Source of the DNA: an uncultured Oscillospiraceae bacterium
Lineage (GTDB): Bacteria; Bacillota; Clostridia; Oscillospirales; Ruminococcaceae
Direction: 5' to 3'
Length of the DNA stretch: 64,000 bases
NCBI GenBank assembly: GCA_910583935.1
Contig: CAJTZM010000009.1
Location: 33,193-97,192 of the forward strand
The notes under the pieces are model-generated. The model was not told the DNA's origin. It made no database searches and saw only the letters and a program-made list of their open reading frames with translations. Made by a program: the position numbers and the translations under genes. Shown one piece after another: positions 1-8,025 of the stretch (position 1 is its first letter; every line of letters starts with the position of its first letter).

Positions 1-29
1 TGTTTGGCTATCTGGACGAAAATTCCTGA
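1..29 (+). CDS. Possible 3' end of a gene entering from the left
   Basis: The first bases can be read as the last codons of a plus-strand gene (reading Phe-Gly-Tyr-Leu-Asp-Glu-Asn-Ser, stop at 27-29). The next feature is a strong plus-strand terminator, which supports a gene ending here. Another frame also stops nearby (31-33), so the frame is not certain. Nothing can be said about function from nine codons. Confidence 0.3.
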
Positions 30-40
30 ATGATACAGTG

Positions 41-80
41 ATGGGGAAGATACCCTTTAACAGAGAATCTTCCCCATTTT
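41..80 (+). terminator. Rho-independent terminator
   Basis: An 11-bp perfect stem (41-51 with 67-77, arm ATGGGGAAGAT) with a 15-base loop is followed by a short T run, as expected for termination of the gene entering from the left. Confidence 0.75.
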
Positions 81-537
81 AAATGACCAGAAATCACCGC
101 TAACGAATTTTAACCGTTGGACTGAGTAAACTTCCATCTACCGCCTAATGAGCCTTAAAGCGCAATTTTAGGGCTGTTTCAATTGGTGAAAAGCGACCTA
201 TTCGCTTACAAGCCTTATAGAAGTCTTATTTCCGTCCCAAAAAGGCTGATAGAAAAGCCGTATGATTAAAATGCTGTTCCTCAATCGCTTACAAGACAGA
301 TTTCTTACAGCGGTTCACATATCGTATTATTCCATATTCCGCTTACAAATCGCCTAAAATCTTTATCCCTGTGATTGATACCATTATAAGCATTTCAGCA
401 TAAGCAGTAAGCCGTATGCTGTATGGTTCCCCTCAATTCTTTACCGTTGCAGTCTGGAACGGTCAGCACCATATGATACAGAGAAACCTTATATTGCTCC
501 ATATAGGGCAGGAAACGGTGTTGCAGTAACATTTTCC
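81..537. other. AT-rich gap with three CGCTTACAA repeats
   Basis: I see no convincing coding frame here. The word CGCTTACAA occurs three times on the plus strand, at 203-211, 286-294 and 340-348. A related CTTACAGCGG sits at 304-313. The stretch is more AT-rich than the chromosome to the right and may be a decayed end of a mobile element or the control region of the minus-strand gene that ends at 538, but neither is proven. Confidence 0.3.
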
Positions 538-837
538 TCACCTGACTGCAATTACTGCAAATTTATCCTTACATAAAAAGGTTCGCAGTAACACTCTTAT
601 ATGACTGGCTTCATAGGTTTCCATAGACCAGAATCGGTTACAGTTTTCCAGACGTTTCTTCCGTTTCCTTATTATATGGACTTCATCAGGCGACAGGCGT
701 TTCTTTACAATGCCGTTTGCAAGCAGTTTCAGATAGTTCAGTACCATTTCTTCATTCCGTTTTGCGTTTCCATGCACCTTTCCCATATGGCGTTTAGTTA
801 CTTCCTTTACGATAGGCGTATGTTCCATGCTTTCCAT
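538..837 (-). CDS. Hypothetical basic protein, 99 aa
   Basis: I do not recognise the family. The start is supported by a strong ribosome site on the minus strand (GGAGGG, about 7 bases before the ATG at 837). The product is lysine/arginine-rich, especially around residues 45-62, and has no membrane segment, so nucleic-acid binding is possible but only a guess. A later ATG in the same frame (third codon) could also be used. The region is AT-rich relative to the rest of the window, suggesting recent acquisition together with the deaminase gene downstream on the other strand. Confidence 0.5.
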   Translation of the reverse strand: MESMEHTPIVKEVTKRHMGKVHGNAKRNEEMVLNYLKLLANGIVKKRLSPDEVHIIRKRKKRLENCNRFWSMETYEASHIRVLLRTFLCKDKFAVIAVR

Positions 838-1116
838 GTTTACAATCCCTCCATATCCTTTTTGTTTTAGTACGCTTAACTCTAATTAGAGAATAGATAA
901 TTATATAGGGATTCGCCGCCTGTAATTTACAAGGTTTTTTAAACAGGCTTTGAGCCCCTGCCATCCCCTAACCCCTTGACGCAAGCTGGATTTTATGGTA
1001 TATATTAAACTGATAAATTAGAAGAAATTCAACATAATGTGAAAGAACGGAACTGTATAGATATGATAAAATTTCGGTTTATAGCGTTCCGATATAACGT
1101 ATAAGAGGGTTAGGAG

Positions 1117-1512
1117 ATGGACGGATTAGAAGACAAGGATTATGCGTTAATCGAAAGGGCCCAAAAGGCAATACAGGAAAATTACGATCAAGCGCATTAT
1201 AACCATACGGTAGGGGCCGCCGTGCGCTGCAAAAACGGAAAAATATATGTCGGTGTAAACGTCTATTCCCTGCACGGTGCCTGTGCGGAACAGGTGGCGA
1301 TAGGAACAGCCATTACAAATGGAGAAAGAGACTTTGACACCATCGTCGCAGTCCGGGGAAAAGAGGGCGAGGAAATTATCCCGCCTTGCGGAAACTGCCG
1401 TCAGATACTGCACGATTATATGCCTGCGTGCAAAGTGATCCTTTCGGTTGACAAAGAGTTAAAAAAGATAGAGGCGAAAGAGCTTCTGCCCTTTTCCTAT
1501 TCTGTTGAATAA
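1117..1512 (+). CDS. Cytidine/blasticidin-S deaminase family protein
   Basis: This 131-residue protein has the complete zinc deaminase signature: C56-A57-E58 in HGACAEQVA and C91-x2-C94 in PPCGNCRQ, where the cysteines bind zinc and Glu58 is the proton shuttle. Overall order and wording (ALIERAQ at the N-terminus, VGVNVY before the first motif, KELLPFSY at the end) resemble fungal and bacterial blasticidin-S deaminases more than housekeeping CDA. From the family, it should hydrolyse the cytosine amino group of a nucleoside or nucleoside antibiotic; the actual substrate is unknown. RBS GGTTAGGAG lies directly before the ATG. It stands alone in an AT-rich segment, which suggests a transferred gene. 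A strong terminator follows. Confidence 0.85.
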   Translation: MDGLEDKDYALIERAQKAIQENYDQAHYNHTVGAAVRCKNGKIYVGVNVYSLHGACAEQVAIGTAITNGERDFDTIVAVRGKEGEEIIPPCGNCRQILHDYMPACKVILSVDKELKKIEAKELLPFSYSVE

Positions 1513-1541
1513 AGTCGAGTTTTGTTTATACTGGGATGTAT

Positions 1542-1577
1542 AAAAAAGAGACGGCGCATACGCCGTCTCTTTTTTAT
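1542..1577. terminator. Bidirectional terminator
   Basis: A 9-bp stem (GAGACGGCG, 1548-1556, with 1561-1569) with a 4-base loop is flanked by A and T runs, so it can end both the deaminase (+) and the acetyltransferase (-), which converge here. Confidence 0.9.
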
Positions 1578-2140
1578 TTTTTATCCGCCTGGTATTCGCT
1601 GGCCAAAAGGCCCCAGACCGCCACGTCCACGATGCCGCGGTTATTGTAATCCGCCTGCCGCAGCGTCCCCTCATATTGTAAGCCGCATTTTTCCATTACC
1701 CGCCCGGAAGCGGGATTTTCCGGATCGTGCCGGGCGCAGATGCGCCTGGCCCCTACCTGCTCAAAAAAGAATGGTATGATTCCCCGAAACGCCTCGGTCA
1801 TGATTCCTTTTCCCCACCAGTCCACGCCGATGCAGTAGCCGATTTCCACCTCTTTGGTTTTCTCGTGAATCTCTACGGCACTGATGGAGCCCACCGGCTC
1901 GTCCCGGCCGTCCTTGGGCACAATGGCCCATTGGTAAAAATCCGGCTTCTGGTAGGAATCAACCCATTTGGCCAGGCCCTTTCTCGTATCCTCTAAGGCC
2001 GTATAATGGGACCAGGTCAGAAATTTTGTCACCCGCTGGTCGCTCTCCCAATTTCGAAAGACCGCCGGCGCGTCCTCCGGGACAAATTTTCGCAGGATAA
2101 GCCGCTCGGTTTCGATTTGCACCGTTCCCTGATGGCGCAT
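1574..2140 (-). CDS. GNAT N-acetyltransferase, RimJ/RimL type
   Basis: A 188-residue GNAT enzyme of the RimJ/RimL group. It opens with the typical TERLILRKF strand. The acetyl-CoA region around IGYCIGVDWWGKGIMTEA carries the family glycine-rich loop, and NPASGRVMEKCGL is the usual C-terminal motif. Family members acetylate alpha-amino groups of ribosomal proteins or small amines; the substrate here is unknown. The ATG at 2140 is chosen over an upstream one at 2161 because AAAGGAGG sits 6 bases before it. It is a single gene converging on the deaminase. Confidence 0.85.
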   Translation of the reverse strand: MRHQGTVQIETERLILRKFVPEDAPAVFRNWESDQRVTKFLTWSHYTALEDTRKGLAKWVDSYQKPDFYQWAIVPKDGRDEPVGSISAVEIHEKTKEVEIGYCIGVDWWGKGIMTEAFRGIIPFFFEQVGARRICARHDPENPASGRVMEKCGLQYEGTLRQADYNNRGIVDVAVWGLLASEYQADKK

Positions 2141-2226
2141 AAGCCACCTCCTTTGTTTCATCCGCTCATTTTTGTGTTTTTCTGTAGGCTTTTCCTATTA
2201 TAGCAGAAATCCCCTTTCTATACAAT

Positions 2227-2256
2227 GCAAAAAAGAGCCTTTCGGCTCTTTTTTGC
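2227..2256. terminator. Terminator hairpin
   Basis: A 13-bp perfect stem (GCAAAAAAGAGCC at 2227-2239, partner 2244-2256, 4-base loop) bears T runs in both directions. It lies about 37 bases downstream of the small minus-strand ORF at 2293-2343 and could end that unit. Confidence 0.8.
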
Positions 2257-2292
2257 AGGGATACTGTTCGAGGAGGATTCCTTGCCAAAACG

Positions 2293-2343
2293 TTAAAATA
2301 AGTATAAAAGCATCGAAATCATCCATTTTTTCAGTCCATCCAT
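2293..2343 (-). CDS. Candidate 16-aa peptide gene
   Basis: The minus strand carries a near-ideal ribosome site (AAAGGAGGAAGG) just before an ATG at 2343. The frame encodes MDGLKKWMISMLLYLF and stops at 2293, and a strong terminator follows. The peptide has a charged start (DGLKK) and a hydrophobic remainder, so a membrane-active or leader peptide is possible. I cannot assign a family. The RBS strength and the private terminator are the reasons for calling it; there is no homology evidence. Confidence 0.4.
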   Translation of the reverse strand: MDGLKKWMISMLLYLF

Positions 2344-2534
2344 TTTCCTTCCTCCTTTGTGGTCTTGCGTTTTTTTCTCTCTACAAAGTAAAACGCGCCG
2401 AACAGAGATTTTGCTACAGAAAACAGAAAAATTTTTATCTGCTTTCATTTCTTTTTATTATAGCCGGCTTCCCTGTCGAAAAAGGCTGTTTTTTCTTCCC
2501 CCTCTTTCTTTTTTCTTTCAGTGCAGAAATAAAA

Positions 2535-2568
2535 AAGGCGGGGAGTCCGTCTGCCGGTTCCCCGCCTT
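2535..2568 (-). terminator. Terminator of the DegV/DUF308 operon
   Basis: Stem AAGGCGGGG (2535-2543) pairs with 2560-2568. On the minus strand it is followed by a T run (plus-strand A run 2531-2536), about 40 bases past the DUF308 stop. Confidence 0.8.
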
Positions 2569-2606
2569 ATATCCTATTCATCGCCGCTTTTTACGAAGCG
2601 TCCTTC

Positions 2607-3173
2607 TCAAACACGGCGGATCCCGGACAGCATGTCCTTGCGGACCTGCCGGGAAACGCTGGCCATTGTGGTCAAATCCGAAAGGCCGTTGAAGAAAAGA
2701 CCGGTTCCCAAAACTCGCACGGCCACCTCCCAGGTGGAAAACGGGTCGAACAGCAGGACCACCCCAAGGCCAACGGCCAGCAGCGCGCAGAACAGCACCG
2801 CCCCCCAGCCCCGATACTGCATCCGCTTCAGCTGCAGGGAATTTTGCAGCTTAATCGCGCCGTTGACCGAAAAAATCCCGCCCATGAGGATAGGGATCAG
2901 CCGGGGCGTCTGCCGGGTCCCGAACGCCGTCAGGACCGCCGACAGCCCAAACAGCAGGCCAACCGCCAAATCCACTCTGACCGGCAGGCCCTGCCTGCGG
3001 CTGCTGACATAGCTGACAAAGCGGCTGGCAAAGCCCAACAGCAAAAGTACCGCCAACAGGTAACGAACCCGCTGGCCACCGAGCGCCGGCTGGAAAAGGA
3101 AGAGCATCCCCAAGCCCGCCGAACCGGCGGAAAATACCGCTCCATTCCATCGAAAAGCCTTGATAAAATCCAC
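2607..3173 (-). CDS. DUF308 (HdeD-like) membrane protein
   Basis: A 188-residue integral membrane protein with about six hydrophobic segments arranged as repeated two-helix units, the pattern of the DUF308/HdeD family. HdeD itself is linked to acid resistance in enterobacteria; the role in Firmicutes is not established. The last 20 residues are basic (RQVRKDMLSGIRR) and likely cytoplasmic. The gene starts 14 bases after the DegV stop on the same strand and shares its terminator, so the two are probably one transcript. No catalytic motif is visible. Confidence 0.75.
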   Translation of the reverse strand: MDFIKAFRWNGAVFSAGSAGLGMLFLFQPALGGQRVRYLLAVLLLLGFASRFVSYVSSRRQGLPVRVDLAVGLLFGLSAVLTAFGTRQTPRLIPILMGGIFSVNGAIKLQNSLQLKRMQYRGWGAVLFCALLAVGLGVVLLFDPFSTWEVAVRVLGTGLFFNGLSDLTTMASVSRQVRKDMLSGIRRV

Positions 3174-3187
3174 GATTTTATTCTCTC

Positions 3188-4030
3188 CTACTTACGAATA
3201 AAAAGGATTCCCAACGTGTTGGGCCCGCAATGGCTGGATACGGTGCATCCCGCCTCGGTCTCTAAAATCCGGTTGAATCGGCCATAGCGCTTCACGCTCT
3301 TTTTCACCGCTTCCACCGTCTTTGGATCACAGGGGGTATGGGTGACAAAAATCCGCTCGTCCAAAAGATCTTCCCGACCCTTCAGCCGTTCCTCTACATA
3401 GGAAAGCAGACACTTTTCAAAAGAGCCGCGATACTTTTTGCCCACCTTCATCCGGCCGTCCACCACCTCGATACACGGCTTTAGGTGCAAAAGATTCGCG
3501 CCCATAGCCGCCAGCGAGGAGCATCGCCCCCCTTTGTGCAGATATTCCAGGCTGTCGATTACAAAGCTCGCCTCCACCCGGCCGGCCAGATCCTGCAGCC
3601 GGCAGACGATCTCCTCTGCTGCCAGCCCCTGTTCCACCAGCTTCGCCGCCTCCAGCACCATATGGCCGCTGCCGGTGGATAGACTGCGGGAGTCCACTGC
3701 GTAAACGTTGGAAAACTGCTGTGCCGCCAGTGACGCGTTTTGGTAGCAGCTGGAAAATTCCGCGCTGATATTGACATGAATCACCGCGTCGTACTGAGCA
3801 GAAAGGCGGGAAAAACAGGCAGTATAGTCCGCCACGCTGACTGCCGCGGTTTTGCACGGGTCATTCCCCTGGGCGACAAAAGCAAATATGTCCTGCGGGG
3901 TGATCTCCAGTCCATCCCGGTAAGAGACCCCATCCTTTACCACGTACAGCGGCAGAATCTCAATCTGATACTGATCCAACAATTCCCGGGATAAATCACA
4001 GGTGCTGTCCGCCGTAATTTTGATATGCAT
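3188..4030 (-). CDS. DegV family fatty-acid-binding protein
   Basis: A 280-residue protein with the DegV layout. It starts with the conserved ITADSTCDLS strand, has NISAEFSSCYQNA and VDSRSLSTGSGHMV in the middle, and ends with SSHCGPNTLGILFIRK. DegV proteins bind a fatty acid and, in the FakB group, present it to the FakA kinase for phosphorylation. Full length for the family. RBS GAGGGG precedes the ATG. No fakA is visible nearby, so whether this copy serves a Fak system is inference. It is first in a two-gene unit with the DUF308 protein. Confidence 0.88.
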   Translation of the reverse strand: MHIKITADSTCDLSRELLDQYQIEILPLYVVKDGVSYRDGLEITPQDIFAFVAQGNDPCKTAAVSVADYTACFSRLSAQYDAVIHVNISAEFSSCYQNASLAAQQFSNVYAVDSRSLSTGSGHMVLEAAKLVEQGLAAEEIVCRLQDLAGRVEASFVIDSLEYLHKGGRCSSLAAMGANLLHLKPCIEVVDGRMKVGKKYRGSFEKCLLSYVEERLKGREDLLDERIFVTHTPCDPKTVEAVKKSVKRYGRFNRILETEAGCTVSSHCGPNTLGILFIRK

Positions 4031-4256
4031 AAAAACGCTTCCCCTCTGCTGCGATCTGCCTTTTGCCTCGCCTGCGGGAAAATAGATCCTTCCCTTTCGA
4101 TCGTTCTTACGAGTCGCTTCGCCATATTTTTACAATCGACAAAAACAGATTATTTTTTAAAATAGCACAAAGAAGGATTTCCGTCAACCTATAAGGAAGC
4201 CATTCTTCCCTTTTGGCCCGCCGTGTAAACGCAAAGATCCGCCTTTTCACACACCA

Positions 4257-4290
4257 GAAAAAAACGGCGGCCGAATGAGGAAACGGCCGC
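4257..4290 (-). terminator. Terminator of the sfsA-aldolase unit
   Basis: Stem GCGGCCG (4267-4273) with CGGCCGC (4284-4290). On the minus strand a T run follows (plus A run at 4257-4264), 24 bases past the aldolase stop. Confidence 0.8.
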
Positions 4291-4313
4291 TCGTTTAGGT
4301 TCCGCAGAGCTTC

Positions 4314-5159
4314 TTATGCCTGGCCGATTCCGCCGCAGACCTGAATTTTATGCTCGATCAGCTGCTGAACGCACCTTTGGCCCTGGGCCAGATATTTTTT
4401 AGGATCAAAGCTTTGCGGCTGGGCGGCCAGAGCGGCCCTCACGCCCTTGGTAAACGCCTGCCGCAGCTCGGTGGCGAAGTTGACCTTCGCCATCCCCTTG
4501 GCCACCGCCTCCCGCACCGTCGCATCCGAAAGACCGGAGGCGCCGTGCAGCACCAGCGGCAAGCCGGTTTTGGCCGCTAAAAGAGGGATGCGCCCCAGGT
4601 CCAGCTTAGGCGGCGTTTGATAAATGCCGTGGGCGGTACCTATGGCCACCGCCAGGCTGTCTGCGCCGGATAGAGCGGCAAATTGGGCCGCCTGGTCCGG
4701 ATCGGTATACCCGTCGGCCTGTGCCTGCAGCGAATCCTCCTTCCCGCCAATAGCGCCCAATTCCCCTTCGCAGCAGGCGCCGAAGGACCGGGCCAGCTCC
4801 GCCGCCCGGGCAGTTTGGGCGGCGTTTTCCTCAAAGGGCAGGCCGGAGCCGTCGAACATCACCGATGTGTACCCGGCCTCCAGACAGGCACGCACCAGCT
4901 CCAGGCTGTCGCCATGGTCAAGATGCAGCGCCACCGGCACGGCGGCTTTGCCCGCCGCAGCCTGCGCCATCCCGGCAAAGCAGGCCGGCGGCAGATATCG
5001 AAGAGTCGAAGGCGTTGTTTGAAGGATCACCGGCGCTTTGCATGTTTTCGCCGCCGCCACGGCGGCGAAAACCATCTCGGCGTTTTCCACGTTAAACGCG
5101 CCTACGGCATAGCCGCCGTCCCTGGCCTTTGCCAGCATTTCTTTCGTACTTGTCAGCAT
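4314..5159 (-). CDS. fba: Class II fructose-bisphosphate aldolase
   Basis: A 281-residue class II aldolase that, by family, cleaves fructose-1,6-bisphosphate (or a related ketose bisphosphate) into dihydroxyacetone phosphate and an aldehyde, using a divalent metal. The metal and catalytic signature HLDHGDS is at residues 79-85, HGASGLSD supplies the phosphate-binding glycine loop, and NFATELR is the usual C-terminal motif. RBS AAGGGAG precedes the ATG. Its start overlaps the end of sfsA by 7 bases, so translation is probably coupled. Tagatose or other ketose bisphosphates cannot be excluded from sequence alone. Confidence 0.9.
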   Translation of the reverse strand: MLTSTKEMLAKARDGGYAVGAFNVENAEMVFAAVAAAKTCKAPVILQTTPSTLRYLPPACFAGMAQAAAGKAAVPVALHLDHGDSLELVRACLEAGYTSVMFDGSGLPFEENAAQTARAAELARSFGACCEGELGAIGGKEDSLQAQADGYTDPDQAAQFAALSGADSLAVAIGTAHGIYQTPPKLDLGRIPLLAAKTGLPLVLHGASGLSDATVREAVAKGMAKVNFATELRQAFTKGVRAALAAQPQSFDPKKYLAQGQRCVQQLIEHKIQVCGGIGQA

Positions 5160-5902
5160 GGTTCGTTTCTCCCTTTTTCTAAATCAATCGGCACCGGGCC
5201 GGCCAATTCCACCCGCAGCGGCGTCACATCCGTTTCATAGGCCAGCAGGCGCACCCCCGCATTCTGCGCGGACACAAGCGCCTGGCCAAAGGCAGGATGG
5301 GTCCGCCAATTGGGGGAAAACAAGCGGATCCCGCCCATTTGGATGACAAAAACAGCGTAGCACAAATAGCCCTCCTGCGCCGCTTGGATCAGATGGTCCA
5401 GATGCTTGACCCCCCGTTCGGTGGGCGCGTCGGGAAAGCGGGCCCAGCCGTCCTCCTCCAAGGTTACCCCCTTGACCTCGGCAAAGCCCTTGGCCTTTGT
5501 GCCCTCCAGGTAAAAATCGAAGCGGGAAGCCCCGTAAAAGGTCTCGGGCCGGACGACCCGCAGCTCCCCCAGTCCCGGCAGAGAAAGAGAGCCGTTTTGC
5601 AGCGCCTCCCCCACCAGGCGGTTCGGCGCCTGGGAATCAATATGCACAAGCCTGTCCCCCTTCTGCACATGGGTCAGGGTGTACCGGGTCTTTCGGCCCG
5701 GCGCCGGATGGTGCTGCAAAAGCACCTGCGCGCCTGTGACCAGCAACTCCCGGCACCGGCCGGTATTTTTCACATGGGCCAGCACCTCGGCCCCAGCCAG
5801 GGAACAGACCGCCGTAAACCGGTTGGGACGCTCCAAAAAAACGGCGGGAAAAATCTGCTGATATTCCAAAACTTTCAACCCCCATTCGAAAAACAACCGC
5901 AA
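5153..5902 (-). CDS. sfsA: SfsA, sugar fermentation stimulation protein
   Basis: About 240 residues with the SfsA core. The N-terminal FLERPNRFTAVC and HVKNTGRCRELL segment is the DNA-binding OB-like part. SRFDFYLE and FAEVKGVTLEE are the PD-(D/E)XK nuclease-like signature, and the C-terminus has GIRLFSPNWRTHPAFGQAL. The biochemical role is poorly defined; E. coli SfsA affects maltose gene expression. The given start is a TTG at 5902; a TTG closer to LEYQQIFP (preceded by GGGGGTT) is a good alternative. It is upstream of and overlaps the aldolase gene. Confidence 0.88.
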   Translation of the reverse strand: MRLFFEWGLKVLEYQQIFPAVFLERPNRFTAVCSLAGAEVLAHVKNTGRCRELLVTGAQVLLQHHPAPGRKTRYTLTHVQKGDRLVHIDSQAPNRLVGEALQNGSLSLPGLGELRVVRPETFYGASRFDFYLEGTKAKGFAEVKGVTLEEDGWARFPDAPTERGVKHLDHLIQAAQEGYLCYAVFVIQMGGIRLFSPNWRTHPAFGQALVSAQNAGVRLLAYETDVTPLRVELAGPVPIDLEKGRNEPC

Positions 5903-6002
5903 AATTTATAAGACACTCTGCAAAATCCTGGGGGAAAGGTACAAAAGGACGAGAAGTTTTTCGTTGTTAATCCCGATTTTTGTGTTTTTGCACAAAAATT
6001 CA

Positions 6003-6031
6003 TTTACAAATCCGCTTTCTCTTGCTATAAT
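6003..6031 (+). promoter_or_regulatory. Strong sigma-A promoter without a downstream gene
   Basis: TTTACA (6003-6008) and TATAAT (6026-6031) are separated by exactly 17 bases, and a TG one base upstream of the -10 makes it an extended -10 promoter. The nearest structure downstream is a terminator about 75 bases away, with no ORF between. Confidence 0.75.
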
Positions 6032-6037
6032 AGACCC

Positions 6038-6137
6038 ATCAGGACAACAATATTTCATTGATTCCTCATCTTATTGCTTCTCCTAATAGATAATTTTAAC
6101 CGGGAAAAAGGGCTGACCTCATCAATCAGCCTTTTTT
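6038..6137 (+). ncRNA. Candidate small RNA of about 100 nt
   Basis: The strong promoter at 6003-6031 predicts a start near 6038. A hairpin (GGCTGA 6111-6116 with TCAGCC 6126-6131, extended by A/U pairs) followed by seven T's ends the unit near 6137. No RBS-led ORF lies between. The unit is divergent from sfsA and convergent with the phosphodiesterase gene, so it is not a leader of a known gene. Function unknown; a short antisense or trans-acting sRNA is the simplest reading. Confidence 0.45.
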
Positions 6138-6188
6138 TCTGTCCATTTTTGCCATTGCTCCAGGGGTGCCCAGCAGGCGACCCGAATT

Positions 6189-6947
6189 TTACCGTATCTG
6201 GGCGGACGCTTTATTACCGGCGGCTTCCTCCCGCAGCAGCCCCGCCAAAACATCCGGATGGTTGGTGATTAAAATGTCGGTGCCCAGCCGGATCAGCCGG
6301 CGCATCTGCTCGGGCTGGTTCACCGTCCAGGTATGGACCCGCAGCCCGCGCCGTTTTAGGTCCGCCAGGTTTTCCTCGGTCAGGTAGCTATACAGCGGAT
6401 GGGCGCATTCCAGCCCCAGCCCTTGCAGATATCCGCCAAAGCCGACAATCCAGCTTTCCACCAGCGCGCCGCAGGGGATGGACGGCGCAATTTCTTTTAA
6501 CCGCAGCAGCGTGTAATGGTTAAAGGAGGAAAAAATGACCCGCTCCTCCATTCCCATGCGGGCAACAAGCTCCACCGCCTTTTGTTCGATTCCCGGGTAT
6601 TCCCGAACATTGGTCTTTAACTCCAGATTCAGCCGCAGGCCGGTTCCCCTGCACCATTCCAGCACCTCCTCCAGCGCGGGAATACGGTTCCCCTGGACTT
6701 TGCCGGCAAACCGGTAGGACGCGTCCAGCCGGCGCAGCTGAGCAAAGGAGGTATCCCCCACCCAGCCGGCCGCGCCGGTGGTGCGCTCCAGCGTCTCGTC
6801 ATGGATGATTACCGGCACCCCGTCGGCGCTCAGGTGCAGATCCATCTCAATACCGCCACAGCCCGCCTCCTCGGCTTTTTGAAACGCTGCCATCGTATTT
6901 TCCGGATAAGCGGCGGAAAAGCCTCGATGCGCGAAATTTTCGGTCAT
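6189..6947 (-). CDS. Glycerophosphodiester phosphodiesterase
   Basis: A 252-residue GDPD-family enzyme that hydrolyses glycerophosphodiesters to glycerol-3-phosphate and an alcohol. The catalytic start AHRGFSAAYPENT gives His7-Arg8, EMDLHLSADG carries the metal ligands Glu34 and Asp36, and IIHDETLERTT holds His49. The end (GLRVHTWTVNQPEQM, GTDILITNHPDV) is typical. There is no signal peptide, so the enzyme is cytoplasmic. The ATG at 6947 is used because GAGGGGA lies just upstream; the frame also extends 14 codons further up without an RBS. Confidence 0.92.
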   Translation of the reverse strand: MTENFAHRGFSAAYPENTMAAFQKAEEAGCGGIEMDLHLSADGVPVIIHDETLERTTGAAGWVGDTSFAQLRRLDASYRFAGKVQGNRIPALEEVLEWCRGTGLRLNLELKTNVREYPGIEQKAVELVARMGMEERVIFSSFNHYTLLRLKEIAPSIPCGALVESWIVGFGGYLQGLGLECAHPLYSYLTEENLADLKRRGLRVHTWTVNQPEQMRRLIRLGTDILITNHPDVLAGLLREEAAGNKASAQIR

Positions 6948-7083
6948 ATGCGTCCCCTCTTTCCCCACTAACCATGCGTGCGAAGCCATAAAAATCTCGT
7001 AGAATAACGATTCTGTCGTTATTCTACCATAGCATAAAACCTCCTGGGTGTAAAGATGCGGGGACCTTTTCGCCTATTTGCCC

Positions 7084-7112
7084 TTGCCAGCGGCAAAAAA
7101 GGCGGGTATAAT
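7084..7112 (+). promoter_or_regulatory. Sigma-A promoter of the amidohydrolase gene
   Basis: TTGCCA (7084-7089), a 17-base spacer and TATAAT (7107-7112) precede the amidohydrolase ATG by about 40 bases. It is the likely start of transcription for the plus-strand genes that follow. Confidence 0.7.
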
Positions 7113-7151
7113 ACTGCCGTATTCCTCTTTGCTTTGGAAAGGGTGTTTTGG

Positions 7152-7940
7152 ATGCTGATTGATGCACATATCCACATTTTTCCCGACGCGCTGGCCCCGA
7201 AAGCCATCCCCCAGCTGGCAAAGGTTTCCGGCTATGTCAACCAGACCGACGGGACCTTGTCCGATACGCTGGAAAAAATGGCGGTCTGGGGGGTGGACAA
7301 GGGGGTCTTTTTAAGTATTGCCACCAAACCCTCGCAGCAAAAATCCATCAACGATTTCTGCGCCGCCATCGCGGGAGACCGGGTGATTCCCTTCGGCTCG
7401 ATCCACCCTGACGCGCCGGACTGGGAGGCGGAGCTGGAACGAATCGCCGGGCTGGGGCTTCGGGGCGTCAAGCTGCATCCGGACTATCAGGGCTTTGATA
7501 TGGACGAGCCCCGGATCCTGCCCATCTTCCGAAAAATCCGGGACCTGGGACTTTGCGCAGTGGTCCATGCGGGCTTTGATCCCCTCTCCCCCGATCATAT
7601 TCATTGTACGCCTCCGGCCTGCCGTCAGCTTTTGAGGGCCTGTCCGGGCCTAAAGCTGATCCTGGCCCATATGGGCGGTATGCGGCTGTGGGACGAGGTG
7701 GAGGAACAGCTGGCGGGGGAGCCCGTCTGGCTGGACACCGCCTGCTGCGCCGGCGCCATAGACCCCGCCCAGCTCAAGCGGCTGATCCAAAAACACGGCG
7801 CGGACCGGATCCTTTTTGCCAGCGACTGCCCCTGGAGCGATCCCCGGCGCGAAAAGTCGCTGATTGAGCAGGCCGGCCTGTCCGACAGGGAAATAGAATC
7901 CATCTTTTCCAAAAACATCCGGCAGCTTTTGGCGCTGTAA
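7152..7940 (+). CDS. Amidohydrolase-2 family metal-dependent hydrolase
   Basis: A 262-residue TIM-barrel hydrolase of the amidohydrolase-related (PF04909-type) family. Motifs run in order: IDAHIHIFPD (metal ligands), GVKLHPDYQGFD, VVHAGFDPL, LILAHMGGMRLWDEV and LFASDCPWSDPR (the aspartate that activates water). Relatives are decarboxylases or lactone and amide hydrolases, so the substrate is unknown. The start ATG at 7152 follows GAAAGGGTG and begins at the conserved first strand. A consensus promoter is just upstream. Confidence 0.85.
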   Translation: MLIDAHIHIFPDALAPKAIPQLAKVSGYVNQTDGTLSDTLEKMAVWGVDKGVFLSIATKPSQQKSINDFCAAIAGDRVIPFGSIHPDAPDWEAELERIAGLGLRGVKLHPDYQGFDMDEPRILPIFRKIRDLGLCAVVHAGFDPLSPDHIHCTPPACRQLLRACPGLKLILAHMGGMRLWDEVEEQLAGEPVWLDTACCAGAIDPAQLKRLIQKHGADRILFASDCPWSDPRREKSLIEQAGLSDREIESIFSKNIRQLLAL

Positions 7941-8025
7941 GGTTGTTTTTTTCGGCGCTAGGTGTTAGAATGTGTCTGTATCTGTCGGCCGGTAAAGCGG
8001 CCGCCTTTAATAAAGGAGGCACCTT

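Noticed and set aside
2172..3287. Plus-strand open frame of 371 codons
   Set aside because: It runs antisense across DUF308 and into DegV, has no ribosome site, and is rich in Gln/Pro/Arg as antisense frames of GC-rich genes are.
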